Source of the DNA: an uncultured Sphingomonas sp.
GTDB taxonomy: Bacteria > Pseudomonadota > Alphaproteobacteria > Sphingomonadales > Sphingomonadaceae
Direction: 5' to 3'
NCBI GenBank assembly: GCA_946482655.1
Contig: CAMLSA010000012.1
Span: forward strand, 1-46,265
Length of the DNA: 46,265 nucleotides
Every line of letters begins with the position of its first letter. The first letter of the stretch is position 1. The notes beneath the pieces are model-generated. The model was not told the DNA's origin. It was given only the letters and a program-made list of their open reading frames with translations, and searched no databases. Positions 42,724 to 46,265 of the stretch are shown here, in pieces. Both the position numbers and the translations under genes were made by a program.

Positions 42724-42756
42724 TGGTGCCTCTTGAGGAGACTCGAACTTGTCTCC
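42724..42756 (-). other. tRNA-3'-end-like fragment
   Basis: Read on the minus strand, the segment has a 6-bp stem GGAGAC/GTCTCC around a TTCGA-containing loop and ends AGGCACCA. This resembles the T-arm and CCA end of a tRNA, but the loop is 8 instead of 7 and no anticodon part or acceptor partner can be found. It could be an attachment-site remnant at the end of the island; the call is weak. Confidence 0.2.
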
Positions 42757-42775
42757 ATCTTCGACCACAACGCCG

Positions 42776-42803
42776 AAAATGCGCCAAAATATCGGCGCAT
42801 TTT
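42776..42803. terminator. hairpin with T-run between IclR and MFS genes
   Basis: AAAATGCGCC (42776-42785) pairs perfectly with GGCGCATTTT (42794-42803) around an 8-base AT-rich loop. The A-run and T-run at its two feet give intrinsic-terminator form in both directions, which suits its place between the converging IclR and MFS genes. Confidence 0.75.
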
Positions 42804-42881
42804 CTGTAGTTAGCGCCCTACACTACAGGTTTTGGACATTAGAGACGATTTAGAATTTGGACTGAGCAGACAGCGTGGGGC

Positions 42882-44315
42882 CTAAGAAACACTGTCTCGC
42901 GACCGCGGCCGGCCAACGGCGATGGCAACTGCGGCGAGAATAATCGCCACTGCGAAAGTGGTTCGCACCCCAGCTGTTATCGCTGCAGGTGGGGCGATCG
43001 CTATATCGCCGCCTATCCCAGCCATGAACACCGCACCCATGACGGACGCGCCGGTCAACAATCCTATATTTCGCGAAAGATTGAGCAGGCCGGACAGGAT
43101 GCCCCGGCGCGATGGCCCCGCTATCGACATGATCGCTGTATTATTCGCAGCTTGGAACGTCGCGTACCCGGCGGTCAGCAACGCTATTGGTATGAGATAG
43201 CCGACGATACCGGCCTCAGGATCGATCAGGCTCAGTCCGATCGAGCCGGCGATCATTATTAGAAGACCGGTTCGACTAGCTCTAACAGTGCCGACCCGAT
43301 CGACGAGCCGGCCCGCAGGAAATCCGCAGATCGAGGCAACCAGCGGCCCGACCGACAACAGGATTCCAGCGCGTGCGGCGTCGAGTTGCAGCGCTCTCGT
43401 CAAATAGAATGGCCCAACTACGAGGGTCGCCATTATGACCGTCGAAACAGCCGCGTTTGCAACGAAGCCAGCGCTCAACGCGGTGTTACGAAACAATCCG
43501 AGATCCACAATGGGCGACGCAGCTCGAGCCTCGGCCACCACGAACATTGCTCCGGTTCCCAATGCCACGATCAGCAAAGCTATGTTGATGCCCGAGAATC
43601 GGCCATGGCCGATCGTCATTGCCACTGCGTAGCTACCCAACGTGATTACCAACAGCAGAATTCCAGCGACATCGAATCCCCGGCTGTCGTGAGTAGGGGA
43701 ATGCTCGGCAGCGGGCAGGCCTCGCCGCAGCAAAAATATCGCGGCAAGACCTATTGGTACGTTGATCAGGAAGACAGCTTGCCAGCCAAAGAAGGCAATC
43801 AAGATGCCCCCTAGGGACGGTCCCATGGTGGTACCAACAGCCGACATCGTGCCGAGCAACCCCATCGCCCTCCCCGTTTGCTGCTTGGGATATAGTTCGC
43901 CGATGAAGGTCATCGCCAAAGCCATCATGATGGCTGCGCCGAAGCCCTGTACGGATCGCGCCGCAACAAGGACCGACAGGTCCGGTGACAGCCCAGACAA
44001 AAACGACGCTGTCACGAAAATGACGACACCCGCGATCATCAGTCGCTTGCGGCCAATGACATCGCCCGCCCGTCCGACAGCCACGATCGTCGTTGTGATC
44101 GCCAGCATGTATGAGAGGACGACCCACTGGACCGCCTGGAACGACGTTCCGAAAGCGTCGACTAGCTCAGGGAGAGCGGCATTGGCACTGCTGATCGCGA
44201 GCGATGGCATCAGCATGGTCAGTGAAAGACCGGCTATGGCCGAGCCCTTCGGCTGTGCCTCGTCCTGGATTCCTTCCGTGGGGGATTCGGTGTCTGTTGG
44301 GGCGGCCTGCCGCAT
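42882..44315 (-). CDS. MFS drug exporter, DHA2 (14-TM) type
   Basis: This is a 477-aa inner-membrane proton antiporter with about 14 hydrophobic helices. Loop motif A reads GRAGDVIGRKRL, and the exporter motif C region reads GPSLGGILIAFFGWQAVFLINVPIG, the usual form in EmrB/QacA-like DHA2 transporters. Substrates are normally cationic or hydrophobic drugs. It is divergent from a MerR-type gene, and its promoter contains that regulator's likely operator within a 19-base spacer. Induction by the MerR protein in response to a toxic compound is the expected control. Confidence 0.92.
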   Translation of the reverse strand: MRQAAPTDTESPTEGIQDEAQPKGSAIAGLSLTMLMPSLAISSANAALPELVDAFGTSFQAVQWVVLSYMLAITTTIVAVGRAGDVIGRKRLMIAGVVIFVTASFLSGLSPDLSVLVAARSVQGFGAAIMMALAMTFIGELYPKQQTGRAMGLLGTMSAVGTTMGPSLGGILIAFFGWQAVFLINVPIGLAAIFLLRRGLPAAEHSPTHDSRGFDVAGILLLVITLGSYAVAMTIGHGRFSGINIALLIVALGTGAMFVVAEARAASPIVDLGLFRNTALSAGFVANAAVSTVIMATLVVGPFYLTRALQLDAARAGILLSVGPLVASICGFPAGRLVDRVGTVRASRTGLLIMIAGSIGLSLIDPEAGIVGYLIPIALLTAGYATFQAANNTAIMSIAGPSRRGILSGLLNLSRNIGLLTGASVMGAVFMAGIGGDIAIAPPAAITAGVRTTFAVAIILAAVAIAVGRPRSRDSVS

Positions 44316-44350
44316 GCTGATGCTCCTTGCTCAAATCATCCTTGCGGAGC

Positions 44351-44381
44351 ATTGTGCCATCTCAAGTCGACTTGAGGTCAA
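44351..44381 (-). promoter_or_regulatory. MerR-type promoter/operator of the MFS gene
   Basis: Reading the minus strand, a -35 box TTGACC (44376-44381) and a -10 box CACAAT (44351-44356) are separated by 19 bases. Within that region lies the perfect palindrome CTCAAGTCGACTTGAG (44361-44376). An overlong spacer with the operator inside it is the hallmark of promoters activated by DNA distortion by MerR-family proteins. The palindrome resembles the SoxR consensus half-site CTCAAGT. The MFS start codon lies about 36 bases downstream. Confidence 0.8.
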
Positions 44382-44383
44382 GT

Positions 44384-44839
44384 ATGAAACTTATCGACAT
44401 TTCCGAGGTGTCTAAGCGGTCCGGCTTGAGCGCCGCCACGCTGCGTTATTACGAAGAAAAGAACTTGATCGAATCCCTCGGGCGTCGTGGTCTCCGACGA
44501 ACGTTCGACCCAAGCGTGCTCGGTCGCCTTTCGCTGATCGGGCTAGGACAGATGGCAGGATTTTCGCTGGACGAGATCGCTGTGATGTTAGGCAACACTC
44601 AAAAGCCTGAGGTTGACCGAGTACTTTTGTCGACGAAGGCTGAAGAACTGGGGCGAACGATAAGGCAGCTCAATGCACTGAAAGCTGGTCTCGAACATGC
44701 CGCGCAATGTCCAGCACCGAGCCATATGGAATGCCCGTCGTTCAAGAGGCTCATCAAAGTCGCTTCCGTGCGGATCGGGCGGAGGCGGCGCGGTCGCCGC
44801 TTCGCGAAGCCGGAGCCAGCACAGGAGGTGCCCAACTAG
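44384..44839 (+). CDS. MerR-family transcriptional regulator (SoxR-like site)
   Basis: This is a 151-aa MerR-type activator. The winged HTH is at 3-70 (LIDISEVSKRSGLSAATLRYYEEKNLIESLGRRGLRRTFD), then a dimerisation helix (about 80-108) and a C-terminal tail with Cys109 and Cys117 (QCPAPSHMECPSF). True SoxR has a four-cysteine 2Fe-2S cluster; with only two cysteines here, a redox or thiol/metal sensor, or simply a drug sensor, is possible. The ATG at 44384 starts 7 bases after the operator palindrome, so its own transcript must begin upstream or overlap it. It is divergent from the MFS exporter, its probable target. The basic tail RRRRGRRFAKPE is unusual. Confidence 0.88.
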   Translation: MKLIDISEVSKRSGLSAATLRYYEEKNLIESLGRRGLRRTFDPSVLGRLSLIGLGQMAGFSLDEIAVMLGNTQKPEVDRVLLSTKAEELGRTIRQLNALKAGLEHAAQCPAPSHMECPSFKRLIKVASVRIGRRRRGRRFAKPEPAQEVPN

Positions 44840-45642
44840 ATAGGTTCCGGACTCGCCGGATCTGCGGGAATACGTAAGTTGGGAAGGGCTGGGTCAGCAC
44901 TCAGTCCTAGAACGAATCTCTGAACACAACTCGACCATCGTGCGGTCAGTTTTTTGCCGGCCTGAGACGGCCGCGAGAAAAGGCGAAAATCAGGTGGCGA
45001 TCTGAGACTAGAAGTGACTTCAGGGTCGTCCATGAGCGGCCGCAAACGGCGCAGAACTGCGCCAGTTTCGACCTCCCCGAAGGGAAAATCCAGTTATTAC
45101 AAGGACTTAGGGACTGTTTGGTGCGGTCGAGACGCATGAATTCGGTGTTCCAACATGTATCATGGCATCTCAAAATGCTTTCAATTTAATGACTTAATTT
45201 CAATGCGATGAGGCATGGTGTGGCATGTTGCATCACTACAGCGCAGACAAAAAGGGGGGTCAAAAGGTGGGCTGAAAAAGGGTGGGTTGGGGTCGTTTTC
45301 AGACTATTGAGTGTTGCTGACAGGAAGCCCGATGCCGCTTTGTCGGACAGTCCGAACAGTCCACTTTGGGCGACCAATGTCGGTAAGCCGCCGTTCGTTC
45401 AGCCCGCCGATCCGATTCGGCTTTTCCGGACGTTCTGAACTTTCGGTTTTAGGCGCCCATCCAGTCAAAGTAGGCATCAATTTGGATTCTCGCAGCCGGC
45501 CGCCTTGTGGGCTGACGGCTGATGGGCGAGGTCGTGCGTCTCGCCCTTAATGGCCACGTAAAGAGCACACTGACCATGTATACCACGGAGATGGGGGTTG
45601 CGTTTGGCTCGAGACATGGTGGTCCCTCCATGTTACCCTTGC
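44840..45642. other. 803-base gene-poor, more AT-rich region
   Basis: No convincing gene is seen in this stretch; the open frames in it are short and look random. From about 45150 to 45230 it is clearly AT-rich. At 45243-45296 there is a run of related G-rich units (GGGGGGTCAAAAGGTGGGCTG and similar) next to A-tracts. The change in composition and absence of genes suggest the boundary of a mobile or decayed element, but no integrase or terminal repeat was found. Confidence 0.5.
45243..45296 (+). repeat. imperfect G-rich tandem units
   Basis: Short units of the form (A)n-GGG(T/G)-(C/T)-(A)n recur at least three times: AAAAAGGGGGGTC, AAAAGGTGGGCTG and AAAAAGGGTGGGTTG. They could be binding sites for a recombinase or replication protein, or a low-complexity accident. 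The evidence is limited to the visible repetition. Confidence 0.3.
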
Positions 45643-46254
45643 ATGATGTACGCCCTCAATGAGCCTAGCAGCGTCAAAACGCTGGGATCCTATTACACGC
45701 CAGAAGGTCTGGCAAACACTGTGGCGGAATGGGTCGTTCGGACTGGGCATGAGCGCTTGCTCGAGCCGAGCGTGGGCGGTGGCGCGCTAGCTAGCGCGGC
45801 GGTGCGCCGCGCTCGCGTGATAAATCCTGGCGCGAACAGGTTTTCATTGATTTGCTGCGACCTCAGCGAAGCGGCGATAGCCGCGTTCCCTGCGATGAAC
45901 TGCCCCGTCGACCTATATGCCAGCGATTTCCTCGCAATGTCGCCATCCGAAATCGGTTCTGTTGACGCCATTGCAATGAATCCGCCCTTTACACGCAACC
46001 ACGCGCTTCCAACTGACTTGCGGCATCGTCTGCGCGCCGAATTTGCGATTTCTGGTGCTGCTGGACTCTGGGTCTACTTTCTGTTGCATGGCATGCGCTT
46101 CCTTAAACGTGGCGGTCGCATGGCAGCGATTGTACCGGCCTCGATAGCATTCTCAAATTATGGCCGAGCCGCGCTTGAGAAGATTTGTGCGTCATTCTCC
46201 AGTGTTGAGCTACGCAGGATGGTCGATACGCCTGCGTGGATCACTAAAGCGTAA
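45643..46254 (+). pseudogene. N6-adenine DNA methylase-like, ended by an in-frame stop
   Basis: This is a protein of about 203 aa with the fold of type I/IIG-like adenine methylases. It has GSYYTPEGLANTVAEWV, SAM motif I LEPSVGGGAL, an acidic CDLSEAAIAAFPA segment, catalytic motif IV NPPF (about 112-115) and LKRGGRMAAIVPAS. Family members are usually much longer. Here TAA at 46252-46254 follows PAWITKA, and the same frame continues with ERG, which to my reading resembles the next conserved block. The gene therefore may be interrupted by a nonsense change, or it may be a genuine short form. The start is uncertain (45643 or 45646, weak ribosome site). Confidence 0.6.
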
Positions 46255-46265
46255 GAACGTGGCGC

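Noticed and set aside
42724..42756. A real tRNA gene on the minus strand
   Set aside because: Only a T-arm/CCA-like piece is present; no anticodon arm, D-arm or 5' acceptor strand can be found and the loop has the wrong length.

Overview
The window is high-GC alphaproteobacterial DNA, most likely from a sphingomonad (Sphingomonas/Rhizorhabdus-like). The basis is the gene set and protein style: etfBA, a UdgX-type glycosylase, a cobalamin-riboswitch TonB receptor, a FixJ/LuxR-type regulator, RadC, LepA, and an IclR-controlled monooxygenase/acyl-CoA cluster. The assignment rests on protein resemblance only; no marker gene is present. No rRNA, convincing tRNA, CRISPR array or intact insertion sequence was seen.

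Layout. (1) 1-2413: the end of etfB, complete etfA, a 57-residue membrane protein and, on the minus strand, a UdgX-type uracil-DNA glycosylase. (2) 2510-12754, minus strand: a tightly coupled three-gene operon encoding a TpsB-type outer-membrane transporter, a 1742-residue haemagglutinin-like Gly-rich adhesin and a 1037-residue exported TPR-CHAT (caspase-like) protein. This is the most unusual system in the window. (3) 12900-15152: an adenosylcobalamin riboswitch, a BtuB-like TonB receptor and a strong hairpin. (4) 15363-18277: an orphan FixJ-type regulator, then a cheY / cheB-like / small-protein operon in which the CheB-like protein appears to have lost its catalytic histidine. (5) 18320-21563, minus strand: three overlapping genes (two Gfo/Idh/MocA oxidoreductases and a GT4 glycosyltransferase), probably for surface-glycan synthesis. 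(6) 21736-26175: a LuxR-type HTH protein with a membrane tail, several small or membrane proteins, RadC, a DUF4214-like methyltransferase and a DxD glycosyltransferase. (7) 26200-30033: lepA, an exported SH3-like protein and a nitroreductase.

(8) 30268-42615 is visibly less GC-rich in its intergenic parts and looks like an accessory catabolic island. It holds a Gal80-like oxidoreductase, two beta-propeller (SMP-30/NHL) proteins, an SDR, an HSL-type esterase, a Baeyer-Villiger-type flavin monooxygenase, an acyl-CoA ligase, an acyl-CoA dehydrogenase and an IclR regulator. A coherent route can be inferred: alcohol to ketone (SDR), ketone to ester or lactone (monooxygenase), ring or ester opening (esterase or propeller lactonase), CoA activation (ligase), first beta-oxidation step (acyl-CoA dehydrogenase). 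The substrate is unknown. Several palindromes in its divergent promoters could be operators.

(9) 42776-46265: a terminator-like hairpin, an MFS exporter divergent from a MerR regulator with a textbook 19-bp-spacer operator-promoter, an apparently gene-free and more AT-rich stretch of about 800 bases, and the start of an N6-adenine DNA methylase that meets an in-frame stop just before the window ends. This last part looks like the edge of a mobile or decaying region.
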